Origin: Bacteroidota bacterium
GTDB lineage: Bacteria > Bacteroidota > Bacteroidia > Flavobacteriales > Flavobacteriaceae
Length of the DNA: 8,339 nt
Direction of reading: 5' to 3'
NCBI GenBank assembly: GCA_021793535.1
Contig: JAJYSO010000054.1
Location: 1-8,339 of the forward strand
The stretch's first letter is position 1, and each line of letters begins with the position of its first letter. This document shows, piece after piece, positions 7,675 through 8,339 of this stretch. The notes under the pieces were generated by a model. That model worked only from the letters and a program-made list of their open reading frames with translations. It had not been told where the DNA came from and searched no databases. The translations under genes were made by a program, and so were the position numbers.

Positions 7675-8339
7675 ATGGGTAAAGAGTTTACCATAATTGT
7701 ACCGGTTTACAATGAAGAGGACAACTTAAAACGTGTCGAAAAGAAATTAGCGGAGTACATGCAAAAGGCCAGTAAAACAACGGAGGTTCTTTTTGTCAAT
7801 GATGGTTCTTCTGATAACAGCCTCTTTATAATCCAAGAAATTTGTAAAAGGAACGTTGCTTTTCATTACCTTTCTTTCCCAAAGAACTTCGGCTTGAGTA
7901 CCGCAATTAAAGCCGGCTTTGACCACGTACACAGCCCTCTTGTGGGGTATATCGATTCTGATCTTCAAACGGATCCTGATGATTTTGAATTGCTGCTGAG
8001 CGAAATTGACCGTTATGATCTGGTTACCGGGCTGCGCCAAGGCCGACAAGACTCCTTTACCAAAAATATCTCTTCTACAATAGCCAATTGGATCAGAAGA
8101 TCTTTTACTCATGATGGGATGGATGATACTGGTTGTCCACTAAAGGTGATCAAGACAACTTATGCCCACCGCATTCCCATGTTTAAAGGATTGCACCGAT
8201 TTTTACCGGCCATGATTCTCTTGCAAAACGGCAAAATCAAACAAGTCCCCGTAAGGCACTATCCCAGAGTAGCGGGAAAATCCAAGTTCCATTTGTGGAA
8301 TCGTTTATTCGGACCTTTGAGTGATTGCTTTGCCTATTT
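7675..8339 (+). CDS. GT2 family glycosyltransferase, DPM1/GtrB-like (3' partial)
   Basis: The frame is open from ATG 7675 to the window edge, giving 221 codons plus two bases with no stop. The protein begins MGKEFTIIVPVYNEEDNL, the classic GT-A nucleotide-sugar-binding start. It continues with VNDGSSDNS (Asp43), NFGLSTAIKAGF, and the metal-binding DxD-type YIDSDLQTDPDDF (Asp94/Asp96). DDTGCPLKV lies at 150-158, and GKSKF at 201-205 follows an arginine at 198, as in the dolichyl/polyprenyl-phosphate glycosyltransferase group (DPM1, GtrB, ArnC). The likely reaction is transfer of a sugar from a nucleotide donor to a lipid phosphate at the inner membrane. The donor and acceptor cannot be read from the sequence. 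A -7-type promoter box lies 20 nt upstream of the start. The gene is divergent from sbcD and probably unrelated to it in function. Whether membrane helices follow lies beyond the window. Confidence 0.9.
   Translation, partial: MGKEFTIIVPVYNEEDNLKRVEKKLAEYMQKASKTTEVLFVNDGSSDNSLFIIQEICKRNVAFHYLSFPKNFGLSTAIKAGFDHVHSPLVGYIDSDLQTDPDDFELLLSEIDRYDLVTGLRQGRQDSFTKNISSTIANWIRRSFTHDGMDDTGCPLKVIKTTYAHRIPMFKGLHRFLPAMILLQNGKIKQVPVRHYPRVAGKSKFHLWNRLFGPLSDCFAY

Noticed and set aside
7578..7694. N-terminal extension of SbcD from ATG 7694
   Set aside because: It adds 39 residues before the standard MKIIHTADWHIG start and overlaps the first codons of the divergent glycosyltransferase. A ribosome-binding site sits at the internal start.
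7747..8112. 121-codon minus-strand reading frame
   Set aside because: It is antisense to the glycosyltransferase, whose conserved motifs cover the same bases. The minus-strand translation shows no recognisable motif.

Overview
The window looks like a chromosomal segment from a member of the Bacteroidota, most likely Flavobacteriia-like. Four things support this. The first gene carries the end of a domain typical of Bacteroidota surface proteins, fused to an outer-membrane beta-barrel. The second gene is a secreted TPR-CHAT protein with a C-terminal membrane anchor. Starts mostly lack a Shine-Dalgarno sequence. The one clear promoter has a Bacteroidota-type -7 box (TAnnTTTG). The assignment is made by eye and was not tested by any search.

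Layout. 1-741 (+) is the 3' part of a gene for an outer-membrane beta-barrel protein whose start lies outside the window. It overlaps by 20 bp a complete gene at 722-3352 (+), which encodes an exported, probably inner-membrane-anchored TPR-CHAT protein with an intact His/Cys dyad (caspase/separase-like fold). This pair converges on, and overlaps by 31 bp, the sbcDC operon on the minus strand: sbcC (3322-6363) and sbcD (6360-7577), joined by an ATGA stop/start overlap. A 97-bp divergent intergenic region (7578-7674) separates sbcD from a GT2 glycosyltransferase gene (7675 onward, +), which runs off the right edge. The window is almost fully coding. That 97-bp gap is its only intergenic sequence, and no stretch above 300 bp lacks a gene. 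I saw no RNA genes, insertion sequences, CRISPR arrays or attachment sites.

How the genes work together. SbcC and SbcD form the Rad50/Mre11-type nuclease that opens DNA hairpins and protein-blocked DNA ends, and all their key motifs are present. The beta-barrel protein and the CHAT protein form a separate, translationally overlapping pair that would act in the cell envelope. Co-expression suggests a functional link, such as scaffold and protease or protease and substrate, but no function can be read from the sequence. The glycosyltransferase is an independent unit, probably using a polyprenyl- or dolichyl-phosphate-type lipid acceptor. The most interesting part of the window is the barrel/CHAT pair. 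The rest is well-conserved housekeeping sequence.
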